35,883 bases of DNA from a bacterium (lineage in GTDB: Bacteria > Bacillota_I > Bacilli_A > RF39 > UBA660). A program made the position numbers and the translations under genes. Below are positions 27,128 through 35,883 of this stretch, one piece after another. Under the pieces are notes generated by a model. The model saw nothing but the letters and a program-made list of their open reading frames with translations. It was not told the DNA's origin and searched no databases. The first letter of the stretch is position 1; each line of letters starts with the position of its first letter. The DNA lies in the NCBI GenBank assembly GCA_029218465.1, contig JAQXRJ010000031.1, positions 1 through 35,883 on the forward strand, in the 5' to 3' direction.

Positions 27128-27802
27128 ATGAAAAAAAATATGAAAAAAATATTAGTTTTATTAGGGGTTGTTTTAGTTGTATTGCTGGTTATTGTTATAT
27201 TTAGAAAAAATACAAATATATTCGGAAATAATTCACTTAAAAATTATTCTGATAAAACAGTAATAAGTGATACTACAACAGGATATACATTAGATTTAAG
27301 AATTTATGGAACAATTAACAATAAAAAAATTAATAATATTATAAGAGTTAGTAATTATAAAAATACAGATAAAGATATAACTGTAAATAAATTAAGTGGA
27401 GAAAAAGAAGAAGTATATAAATATTTAGTAAAAAATGGAAAATATTATGAAGTAAAAGATGAAAAAACAACTGAAGTTAAGTCAATAATTTATGAAGATA
27501 CAGATATATATCTAACTGGAATTGATTCTATTAAAAATGTAAATCAACAAGAAAACCAAACAATCGGTGAAGAAACATATAATGTTTATAAAGGAACTGT
27601 TTCAAAAGATGTTGTTAATAGTATAATTGAAAAAACAGATTTATCTTATAAAGCTGTAAATGATGCAGAAATAGAAGTATGGTTAACTTCTGATAATCGT
27701 GTATATAGAGTTTATTATAGATTTGATGAATTAACTATTTATGCATCATACTTTGGATATAATAATGCAAGAGAGGTTGATTTAAACAATAAAACCGCTT
27801 AA
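27128..27802 (+). CDS. Hypothetical membrane-anchored protein (224 aa)
   Basis: N-terminal TM (ILVLLGVVLVVLLVIVIF), extracytoplasmic domain; RBS agaggt; probable operon with sepF-divIVA. Confidence 0.75.
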   Translation: MKKNMKKILVLLGVVLVVLLVIVIFRKNTNIFGNNSLKNYSDKTVISDTTTGYTLDLRIYGTINNKKINNIIRVSNYKNTDKDITVNKLSGEKEEVYKYLVKNGKYYEVKDEKTTEVKSIIYEDTDIYLTGIDSIKNVNQQENQTIGEETYNVYKGTVSKDVVNSIIEKTDLSYKAVNDAEIEVWLTSDNRVYRVYYRFDELTIYASYFGYNNAREVDLNNKTA

Positions 27803-27803
27803 T

Positions 27804-27827
27804 AATTAGCAATTAATGCTAATTTTT
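27804..27827 (+). terminator. Intrinsic terminator
   Basis: AATTAGCAattaaTGCTAATTTTTTT. Confidence 0.85.
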
Positions 27828-27885
27828 TTCTTTTCTTTTTTTATATTTTATGATATAGTATTTCCTATAAAAAGAGGGGGAAAAT

Positions 27886-28800
27886 ATGAAAGTATTAAAT
27901 CCTAATGAAATAATTAGAAAAAATCTTATAAAAAAATATGGAAAACTTACAAAAGAAAATGCTTTAGTATTTATAGAAGATTTTCAATATATAAAATATA
28001 ATAATAATAAAGAATATTTACAAATATTAGCTTCATTATATCCATTTTTTTATTTGGATATTATTAATATAAGTAATGTAATTGGCAACTATAATAAAAA
28101 ATTAAATAATTATGATAGCATAATACAAGAATTAAATGAATTAAAAGATGTAACTGATTTAGAGGAAATTGTATCAGAAGAGCCAAATTTGTTGTTTAAA
28201 ATGTATAATTCAGCTTTAACTTTTGAAAAAGCTAGTGAAATACAAAAAATAAAATATATATGTAGTAGTAAAGAATTTGATTTTCATTTATTTAAGATTA
28301 ATAAAAACTGGTTGTTTGATAAAATTCAATATTCATCTAAGTATACTAAAGAGAATCTATTTGACATGATAACTAAGAGTAAAGATGAAATAAATGAAAC
28401 GTTTGGTAATAAAATTTCATATGAAGAAAGAAATGATTTACTATTTTATCAAATTTCTAATTATTTAAATGAATTAAAATTAATTGATCTTGATAATTAT
28501 GAAAATTTATTTTTACAAATATTACAAGATTCATACTATTATTATAAATATAACTTTTGCAAAAAAAATATGCCTTCTTTTTTCGAAGAAATAATAATTA
28601 ATAAATTAGAAAAATCTTTTGAAGAATTATTGAAAGAATCTGAATCTGATTTAAGATTAATGTTTTTAATATTAGAAGGATTCTATAAATTTAATATAAA
28701 ATCTGAAATTGAAAAACATGATATTAGTAATTTTTTAAAAAAGTTTAATTATGAAAATAAAATAAAAATAATAAATAAGAATAGGCAAAATCAAAAATAG
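27886..28800 (+). CDS. Hypothetical protein (304 aa), predominantly helical
   Basis: ORF with strong RBS (gaggggg); no family recognised. Confidence 0.75.
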   Translation: MKVLNPNEIIRKNLIKKYGKLTKENALVFIEDFQYIKYNNNKEYLQILASLYPFFYLDIINISNVIGNYNKKLNNYDSIIQELNELKDVTDLEEIVSEEPNLLFKMYNSALTFEKASEIQKIKYICSSKEFDFHLFKINKNWLFDKIQYSSKYTKENLFDMITKSKDEINETFGNKISYEERNDLLFYQISNYLNELKLIDLDNYENLFLQILQDSYYYYKYNFCKKNMPSFFEEIIINKLEKSFEELLKESESDLRLMFLILEGFYKFNIKSEIEKHDISNFLKKFNYENKIKIINKNRQNQK

Positions 28801-28812
28801 ATTTTGCTTTTA
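28785..28812 (+). terminator. Intrinsic terminator containing the stop codon
   Basis: GCAAAATC-aaaaata-GATTTTGCTTTT. Confidence 0.75.
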
Positions 28813-28852
28813 TTATGTTATTATAATAAAATATATTTATAGGAGGAACAGT

Positions 28853-31021
28853 ATGATAGCAAAAGTATTAGTAGAAATAACAAATATTAATGTGGATAAA
28901 ACTTTTGATTATTTAATACCAAGTGAATTAATTAATAAAGTGAAAATTGGTATTAGAGTTAAGGTTCCTTTTAATAATAGAAATCTCGAAGGATTCGTAA
29001 TAGATATTTCAAATCTAAAAGAATATGAATATGAATTAAAAGAAATTCAAGATATTGTAGATGAAGAACCTATATTAAACGAAGAATTAATGAAACTTGG
29101 AAAATTGATGAGTAAAAAGTATTATGCAACACTAATGTCTTGTTATCAAACTATGTTACCTAAGGCACTTAAGGCAAAAAATAAATGTAATATCAATAAA
29201 AAGTATATAAAGACAATAAAGCTGAATAATGATAATTTGCAAAATTACAAATTAAACTCTAGTCAAAAAGAAATAATTAATATTTTAAATAATGAGGGAA
29301 AAGTAAGAAAAGATAAATTAACTAAAATATCATTAAGTAGCTTAAACACTTTATTAAAGAAAAAAATAGTTATAGAAGAATTAGAAGAAGAATATAGGTT
29401 AAAAGATAATATAAAAACTATAGATAATAAGTTTATATTAACACCTGAGCAAGAAAATGCTAAAAAAATTATATTAAACTATAACGATAATAATGTATTT
29501 TTGCTTCATGGCGTAACTGGTAGTGGTAAAACACTTCTTTATATGGAAATAGTTGAAGAAATGTTAAAATTAAATAAAAATAGTATTTTTTTAGTACCAG
29601 AAATATCTCTTACTCCACAGATGGTAATACAATTTAAAAGTAGGTTTGGCAACAATGTTGCAGTTCTTCATAGTGGTTTAAGTGAAGGTGAAAAATACGA
29701 TGAGTATAGAAAAATAAAAGAACAAAAAGTAAAAATAGTAGTTGGTGCTAGAAGTGCAATATTTGCTCCATTTAATAATTTGGGTGTAATAATAATTGAT
29801 GAAGAGCATACCAATACATATAAACAAGAATCTAATCCTAAATATAATGCAATAGAAATTGCTATTATAAGAGCAAAAATACATAATGCAAAAGTAATAT
29901 TAGGATCAGCTACTCCTTCACTTGATTCTTATGCAAGGGCTTTAAAAGGAGTTTATAAGTTAGTAGAATTAAAAAAAAGAGTAAACGAAAGAAAACTTCC
30001 AAATGTAGAAATAATTGATATGAATAAAGAATATAAAGTAAGTGGGATGTTTTCAAAAAAATTAATTGAAGAATTAAGAAAAACAATTGATAATAATAAT
30101 CAAGCTATATTACTTTTAAATAGAAGGGGATATTCGTCTTTTGTAACTTGTTCAAATTGTGGATATGCAATTAAGTGTCCAAATTGTGATATTACACTGA
30201 CTTACCATAAAAGTTCAAATATTTTAAGATGTCATTATTGTGGATATGGTGAAAAATATATAGAAATATGTCCAAATTGTGGTGAAACTGCAATGAAAAA
30301 TCTCGGCACAGGGACAGAAAAAGTAGAGGAAGAACTCAATAAAATATTAAATGCAAAAATAATTAGAATGGATCTTGATACTACTTCAACAAAAGGTTCA
30401 CATGAAAAAATAATTAATTCTTTTAAAAATAAGGAATATGATATTCTTCTTGGTACCCAAATGATTGCAAAGGGACTTGATTTTGAAAATGTTACATTAG
30501 TTGCCGTAATAAATTCTGATACATCACTTATGATACCCAATTATAGAAGTAGTGAGTATACATTTCAATTATTAATGCAAACTGCTGGTAGAAGCGGAAG
30601 AGGATTGAAAGAAGGAAATGTTATAATTCAAACATTTAATCCAGATCATTATGCAATAAATCTTGCTAAAAATCATGATTATTTAAGTTTTTTTAAACAA
30701 GAAATGCAAATTAGAAGAAAATTATCTTATCCTCCATATTACTATTTAACTTTAATTAAGATAATTGGAATAAACTACGATATATTATCAAAGGAAAGTA
30801 AAAAGATTGGATATTTTTTAAAAAGTAAATTAAAAAATGTAACAATTTTAGGCCCAACAACATGTAGTGTATTTAAACTTAATAATAAATATAGATTTAG
30901 TATTATATTAAAATATAAAAAAGAGGAAAATTTGAATGAAGTAATTGAATCATTAATTAATCATTATAGAGAAAACAAAAATGTAACAATTGATATTGAT
31001 AATGGACCAGTATCTTTTTGA
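28853..31021 (+). CDS. priA: Primosomal protein N' (PriA helicase)
   Basis: LLHGVTGSGKTLLYMEIVEE, IIIDEEHTNTYKQE, zinc motifs CSNCGYAIKCPNCD...CHYCGYGEKYIEICPNCGE. Confidence 0.96.
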   Translation: MIAKVLVEITNINVDKTFDYLIPSELINKVKIGIRVKVPFNNRNLEGFVIDISNLKEYEYELKEIQDIVDEEPILNEELMKLGKLMSKKYYATLMSCYQTMLPKALKAKNKCNINKKYIKTIKLNNDNLQNYKLNSSQKEIINILNNEGKVRKDKLTKISLSSLNTLLKKKIVIEELEEEYRLKDNIKTIDNKFILTPEQENAKKIILNYNDNNVFLLHGVTGSGKTLLYMEIVEEMLKLNKNSIFLVPEISLTPQMVIQFKSRFGNNVAVLHSGLSEGEKYDEYRKIKEQKVKIVVGARSAIFAPFNNLGVIIIDEEHTNTYKQESNPKYNAIEIAIIRAKIHNAKVILGSATPSLDSYARALKGVYKLVELKKRVNERKLPNVEIIDMNKEYKVSGMFSKKLIEELRKTIDNNNQAILLLNRRGYSSFVTCSNCGYAIKCPNCDITLTYHKSSNILRCHYCGYGEKYIEICPNCGETAMKNLGTGTEKVEEELNKILNAKIIRMDLDTTSTKGSHEKIINSFKNKEYDILLGTQMIAKGLDFENVTLVAVINSDTSLMIPNYRSSEYTFQLLMQTAGRSGRGLKEGNVIIQTFNPDHYAINLAKNHDYLSFFKQEMQIRRKLSYPPYYYLTLIKIIGINYDILSKESKKIGYFLKSKLKNVTILGPTTCSVFKLNNKYRFSIILKYKKEENLNEVIESLINHYRENKNVTIDIDNGPVSF

Positions 31022-31046
31022 CAAATTAACAATTATATGGTATAAT
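31018..31046 (+). promoter_or_regulatory. Consensus SigA promoter of sigma-factor gene, overlapping priA stop
   Basis: TTGACA (31018-31023) - 17 nt - TATAAT (31041-31046). Confidence 0.9.
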
Positions 31047-31069
31047 ATGCCTTAACTATGGGGGAAAAT

Positions 31070-31936
31070 ATGGGTGAAGAAGATAAGTATTTACATTCAC
31101 TTGTTGTTGAATATCAAAAAACAAAGAATTTAGAATTAAGAAATGAGATTGTTAATTCAAATATTGGACTTGTGAATTATATTTACAATTATAGATTTAG
31201 TAGCGAAGTAAAATTTAAAAAAGATTTAATATCATATGGAATAATAGGATTAATTAATGCAATAGAAACATTTGATTCAACAAAAAATATATTATTTTCT
31301 ACATATGCAGGTACATGTATACAAAATGAAATGTTTAAAGGACTAGATAAATTATATGGATTTGGTTCAAGAAGACTTAGATCTGCATATATAAATGTTT
31401 TTCATAATGAAGATATGCCTATAAATTATTTAAAAAATGAAGAAATAATAGAATCTATAGCAAGAGAATTTTGTAAAAAATCTTTTTATGAACGAAAAAA
31501 AGATTTTAATGATGAAACTGAAATAATAAATAATTATTTTGAAAAAATAAAAGTTGCTGTTCAGCTTTTTATGATATCATATTCATTCGAGGAACTTAAA
31601 AGTATGAAAGACGATAATTCTATCGCTTCAAGTATGCAATCATGTTATGAAATTGATGATTTGATTGATGAAATATTTGATAATGAAATTAATATTGAAA
31701 TAGTAAATGATTTATTAAATTTATTGGATGATAATGAGGCTCAAATATTTAGATTAAAATATGGAATTGAATGTAATAAATTATCAAAATCAGAAATAAT
31801 GGAGTTGTATAATTTAACTTTAAAAGAATTAAGAAGTATTGAAACACGATGTATTCTTAAACTGAGAAATTCAATAAAGAAAGAAAAAATTGATAGTAGG
31901 AAAGTAAAATATTTGAAGTGGAGGTACAATATTTGA
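31070..31936 (+). CDS. Sigma-70 family RNA polymerase sigma factor (divergent)
   Basis: Region 2: DLISYGIIGLINAIETFDSTKNILFSTYAGTCIQNEM; region 4-like: LLDDNEAQIFRLKYGIECNKLSKSEIMELYNLTLKELRSIETRCILKLRNSI. RBS gggggaaaat before ATG 31070. Confidence 0.85.
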   Translation: MGEEDKYLHSLVVEYQKTKNLELRNEIVNSNIGLVNYIYNYRFSSEVKFKKDLISYGIIGLINAIETFDSTKNILFSTYAGTCIQNEMFKGLDKLYGFGSRRLRSAYINVFHNEDMPINYLKNEEIIESIAREFCKKSFYERKKDFNDETEIINNYFEKIKVAVQLFMISYSFEELKSMKDDNSIASSMQSCYEIDDLIDEIFDNEINIEIVNDLLNLLDDNEAQIFRLKYGIECNKLSKSEIMELYNLTLKELRSIETRCILKLRNSIKKEKIDSRKVKYLKWRYNI

Positions 31937-32682
31937 AAAAAGGAATAAAGAGGTTTTCATTAATTTATGAGCCAAAGAAATATTATAATTCTAAGCAATA
32001 TATAGTGAATTTTAAAATCAATCGTGAAAAATCTACTCAATTTATCGAAATAGAAAAAAATTCATGCTTTTCAAACATAAAAAAAGGAAAATTTATGTTA
32101 TCTGATATTGATAAAATAACGAATAAATATCAGGATATTTACGAATTTTGTAAAGATAATGATATTAAGGATAGTATTCATTCAATGTTTATCAATACTT
32201 CGTATAACAAATATTATGGTAGAATTGAACCTGTATTTAATGATGAACATATAAATCAATTACTTCTGTCAACAGAAAATGATCAAATAATATCAAAAGA
32301 AATAATAGATGATTTGTATAATAAATTAATGGATAATAATTTTTACTTTTGTAGATATTTTATTAATTCTAAATTTTATAAAACTCTTACTTTTGAAGAA
32401 ATCTTAAAGAAAATTATTTATTTATCAGAATATAATGAGAGAATTGGTTATACAGATTATGAATCAGTTTGTTTATATGATTTACAAAAGAGAAATATTA
32501 AAATTGAACTAGAAAAATATTCTGTAGCAAGAGAAGTAACAAGAGCATTTTATTCTTTTCAAAAAACGAAAATGGAACAAAATCAAATTGTTAAAAAAGT
32601 AATAGAAAGTAATCAAAAAGTTTTGAAAAACAAACCTCAAATAAATGAAGAAACTCTTCAATATAAAATGCCAGGTTGGTAA
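31933..32682 (+). CDS. Hypothetical protein translationally coupled to sigma factor
   Basis: GGAGG then TTG at 31933 forming TTGA overlap with the sigma stop (31934-31936); no family recognised. Confidence 0.75.
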   Translation: MKKGIKRFSLIYEPKKYYNSKQYIVNFKINREKSTQFIEIEKNSCFSNIKKGKFMLSDIDKITNKYQDIYEFCKDNDIKDSIHSMFINTSYNKYYGRIEPVFNDEHINQLLLSTENDQIISKEIIDDLYNKLMDNNFYFCRYFINSKFYKTLTFEEILKKIIYLSEYNERIGYTDYESVCLYDLQKRNIKIELEKYSVAREVTRAFYSFQKTKMEQNQIVKKVIESNQKVLKNKPQINEETLQYKMPGW

Positions 32683-32699
32683 ATAATAGCTTATATAAG

Positions 32700-32719
32700 C
32701 GAGCTTTATGCTCGTTTTT
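32700..32719 (+). terminator. Intrinsic terminator
   Basis: CGAGC-tttat-GCTCG-TTTTT. Confidence 0.85.
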
Positions 32720-32774
32720 AGTTGTTCAAATTTTTAAAATATAGTATAATTTATTTGCATGGTAGGTGGTAAAA

Positions 32775-35723
32775 ATGTACTTAAAAGAAATAAGCGCTAC
32801 TGGTTTTAAATCTTTTGCGGATAAAATAACTATAACATTAGATGGTAAAACAACTTGCATAGTTGGTCCAAACGGTTCTGGAAAAAGTAATATAGTAGAT
32901 GCAGTAAGATGGGTACTTGGAGAACAATCAGTAAAGTCTTTACGTGGGGATGGATCAATGAGTGATGTTATTTTCTCTGGTTCTAAAAATAGAGGCGCTC
33001 TTAATGTTGCAACAGTATCACTTACATTCGATAATAGTGATAACTATATAAATATGCCTTATAATGAAATAACTGTTAAAAGAAGAGTGTATAGAACTGG
33101 AGAGAACGAGTATTTTATTAATAATACTAAATGTAGATTAAAAGATGTTGTAGAATTATTTCTAGATAGTGGTATAGGAAAGAGTTCATTTAATATTATT
33201 TCACAAGGAGAAGTGCAAAAAATATTATCAGATTCTTCATATGATAGACGTACTATTTTTGAATCAGCAGCCGGTGTTTTAAAATATAAAAAAAGAAAAG
33301 AAGAATCGATAAAGAAACTAGAAAAAACTCATATAAATTTAGAAAGAGTAAACGATATAATTAATGAATTGGAAATTCAACTAGAACCATTAAAAGAGCA
33401 AAGTATTAAGGCAAGCAAATATCTTGAATTAAAAGAAAAACTTGAAAATATTGAAGTTGCATTACTTGCAGAAGAAATAACAAATATTAATGAAGAATAT
33501 CAAAAAAGAAAAGATAAAATTGAAAAACTAAATATTGAAATAATGAATCTTGGTATAAAGACTAATAAAAAAGATATAGAATTAATTGAAGCTAAGACGA
33601 ATCTTACAAAAAATGAAGTTGAAACAAAAAGACTAAATGATGAATTGCTTTCTTTAACAAAAAAAGAAGAAGCTCTTAATGGAGAAAAAAAACTACTTCA
33701 AGAAAGAAGTAAGTACGATACAACAAATAGTATATTACATGATAATATTTCAATTCTTAAAGAAAATAAATTAAAGCTTGAAAATAATATATATTTAACT
33801 AATATAGATATAGATAATTTAACGATTGAAATAAATAAGCTTAAAGAAAGTTTAAATAAAGATTCATTATCTTTGGAAAGTATAAATAATTCTTCTAAGC
33901 ATCAATATAATGATTTAAATTCTAAAAAGATAGAGTTAAGTGATGTTAAACATAAAATATCTATTACATCTGATTTTATAAATAGTGGTGGAGGGTTTAA
34001 TAATGCTGTAAAAGCAATTCTAAATAACCATAGATTAAAAGGAATTCACTCAACAGTTGGGAATCTAATTGATACTGAACAAAATTATTTAAAAGCCCTT
34101 GAAATAGCTCTTTCATCATCTAAGCAATTTATAGTGGTTGACAATGAAGAAGCGGCTAAAAATGCTATAAATTATTTGAAAGATAATCATTTAGGAAGAG
34201 CTACTTTTTTTCCAATTAATGTAATAAAGCCTAGAGGTGTTGATCTAGAAACTCAAAATATATTAGAAAATGATAGCGGTTATATTAATATAATGAGTAA
34301 TGTTGTTAGCTATGATAAGATTTATTATAACATAATATCTAATCAGTTAGGGAATGTAATATTAGCAAAAGATATTGATGCAGCAAATAGAATAAGTAAA
34401 AAAATTAATCAAAAATATAAAATAGTAACATTAGATGGAGATGTAGTACATATTGGAGGTAGTATGTCCGGAGGATCTTTGACTAATGTTAAGAGTATTT
34501 TTAAAGAAAAACATGAATTAGAGCTTTTAAATAATAAAGAAAAAGAACTAGTAGAAATAATAAAAGATATAGAAAATAGTATAAATGACTGTAATTTGGA
34601 AAAAGAAAAACTTGAAAAAATATACAATAATAAGCAATTAAGTTTATTTAAACAAGAACAAGAATTATCCTTTAAAACTGATTCTTTAAAAGATTTAAAT
34701 AATGATTTGGAGTCTACAAATAAGGAATTAAATAGTTTGGAGAGTGTTGTTAATTCTTCTTTATCTAAAGAAGAAGATAAAATAATGAATGCTTTTTATG
34801 AAGTATCTAGAAATAAGCAAGAAACTATTAGAAATATTAATAAACTTCAGAAAGAGAAAGATTCTTTGAATAAAATAATAGATGATATAGAATCATCTAA
34901 TAAACTTAATAATAATAATTTGTCATCTTATGAAAAGGAATTGAAATCTCTTGAAATTGATGTTAGTAAAATGGATATAAAACTTGATAATTATCTTAAT
35001 ATTTTAAATGAAGAATATGAACTTACTTATGAAAGAGCAAAAGAAAATTATGAGCTAGAGCTTGATTTGGAAACAGCTAGAAATGAAGTAATTACTCTTA
35101 AAAATAGTATAAAGAATATTGGAATGGTAAATATTTCTTCAATTGATGATTATAAAAAAGTATCTGAAAGATATGATTTCTTAAGTAGTCAAAAGAAAGA
35201 TTTATTAAATGCTAAGGATACATTGCTTGAAATAATAGAAGAGATGGATAATGTAATGAAGGAAGAATTTAAATCAACTTTTGATAGTATAAAATTGGAA
35301 TTTGAAAAAGTATTTAAGGAGTTGTTTAAGGGAGGTAGTGCAACATTAAAATTAACTGATCCAAAAGATTTGCTAGAAACAGGAGTAGAAATAGTTGCTT
35401 CTCCTCCAGGTAAAAAACTAACTTCTATAAATTTGTTATCGGGTGGAGAAAAAACTCTTACTGCTATATGTTTGATATTTGCAATATTAAATGTTAAAAC
35501 TATCCCATTTTGTTTGTTTGATGAAGTAGAAGCTGCACTTGATGAAGCTAATGTTGATAATTTTGGTAAGTATTTAAATAATTATAGAGATAAAACTCAA
35601 TTCTTAATTATTACACATAAGAAAAAGACTATGGAGTATGCAAATACTTTATATGGAATAACAATGCAAGAGTCAGGAGTATCAAAATTAGTAAGTGTAA
35701 AATTAGAAAGTATTAATGATTAA
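32775..35723 (+). CDS. smc: Chromosome partition protein SMC (short form)
   Basis: GFKSFADKITITLDGKTTCIVGPNGSGKSNIVDAVRWVLGEQSVKSLRG; hinge GGFNNAVKAIL...GGSMSGGS; C-terminal LLSGGEKTLTAICLIFAIL...PFCLFDEVEAALDEANV. ATG 32775 preceded by aggtggt. Confidence 0.96.
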   Translation: MYLKEISATGFKSFADKITITLDGKTTCIVGPNGSGKSNIVDAVRWVLGEQSVKSLRGDGSMSDVIFSGSKNRGALNVATVSLTFDNSDNYINMPYNEITVKRRVYRTGENEYFINNTKCRLKDVVELFLDSGIGKSSFNIISQGEVQKILSDSSYDRRTIFESAAGVLKYKKRKEESIKKLEKTHINLERVNDIINELEIQLEPLKEQSIKASKYLELKEKLENIEVALLAEEITNINEEYQKRKDKIEKLNIEIMNLGIKTNKKDIELIEAKTNLTKNEVETKRLNDELLSLTKKEEALNGEKKLLQERSKYDTTNSILHDNISILKENKLKLENNIYLTNIDIDNLTIEINKLKESLNKDSLSLESINNSSKHQYNDLNSKKIELSDVKHKISITSDFINSGGGFNNAVKAILNNHRLKGIHSTVGNLIDTEQNYLKALEIALSSSKQFIVVDNEEAAKNAINYLKDNHLGRATFFPINVIKPRGVDLETQNILENDSGYINIMSNVVSYDKIYYNIISNQLGNVILAKDIDAANRISKKINQKYKIVTLDGDVVHIGGSMSGGSLTNVKSIFKEKHELELLNNKEKELVEIIKDIENSINDCNLEKEKLEKIYNNKQLSLFKQEQELSFKTDSLKDLNNDLESTNKELNSLESVVNSSLSKEEDKIMNAFYEVSRNKQETIRNINKLQKEKDSLNKIIDDIESSNKLNNNNLSSYEKELKSLEIDVSKMDIKLDNYLNILNEEYELTYERAKENYELELDLETARNEVITLKNSIKNIGMVNISSIDDYKKVSERYDFLSSQKKDLLNAKDTLLEIIEEMDNVMKEEFKSTFDSIKLEFEKVFKELFKGGSATLKLTDPKDLLETGVEIVASPPGKKLTSINLLSGGEKTLTAICLIFAILNVKTIPFCLFDEVEAALDEANVDNFGKYLNNYRDKTQFLIITHKKKTMEYANTLYGITMQESGVSKLVSVKLESIND

Positions 35724-35883
35724 TGTAATAAATAAGGAGAGAAAAAAATATATATTTATATAATAATTTTAGTTACAATAGTCAATTATAGTTCTATTAT
35801 TATATTGTTACATATTTTAAAAACTATTTAATAATTTATTTATAAAGCAATATTATAATATGATATACTTTTTCAAATGAGGA

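Noticed and set aside
32689-32700. Perfect palindrome GCTTATATAAGC before smc
   Set aside because: Short AT-rich palindrome directly abutting the terminator CGAGC-tttat-GCTCG; could be chance, and no second copy was noticed.
1-35883. Mycoplasma-type UGA=Trp recoding
   Set aside because: Several core genes (nfo, priA, sigma factor) end in TGA at expected lengths and Trp codons are TGG.
1-35883. CRISPR arrays, IS elements, prophage or integron structures
   Set aside because: No regularly spaced repeats, transposase/integrase ORFs or target-site duplications were seen.
35724-35883. Start of another gene after smc
   Set aside because: Only ~160 bp of AT-rich sequence with a possible RBS (aaatgagga) at the very end; no supported coding region in the window.

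Overview
AT-rich chromosomal window from a low-GC Firmicutes/Mollicutes-like bacterium. The standard genetic code fits: TGA is used as a stop and Trp is TGG. Almost all genes are on the + strand. Recognisable core genes: RluA-type pseudouridine synthase, clpB (CIRCE-controlled, lacking the N domain), spoVS, nfo, a DUF2624-like gene, a class B PBP, trhP1/trhP2 (U32 family), a dGTPase-like HD protein, greA, an NlpC/P60-type protein, a T-box leader followed by hisS-aspS, a HerA-like ATPase, sepF, divIVA, priA, a divergent sigma-70 factor and smc. Less ordinary: (i) an ankyrin-like N-terminus fused to a single ClpB-type D1 AAA+ module (17549-19771); (ii) a T-box whose in-register specifier is GAC (Asp) and which lacks an obvious terminator but could sequester the hisS Shine-Dalgarno; (iii) a Cys/His/Asp-rich C-terminal tail on HisRS; (iv) three tandem prepilin-like genes with no local pilus machinery; (v) a divergent sigma factor translationally coupled to an unknown protein; (vi) an unusually short SMC. 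No tRNA/rRNA genes, CRISPR arrays, transposons or prophage were seen. All family calls are by eye from motifs; no database search was run.
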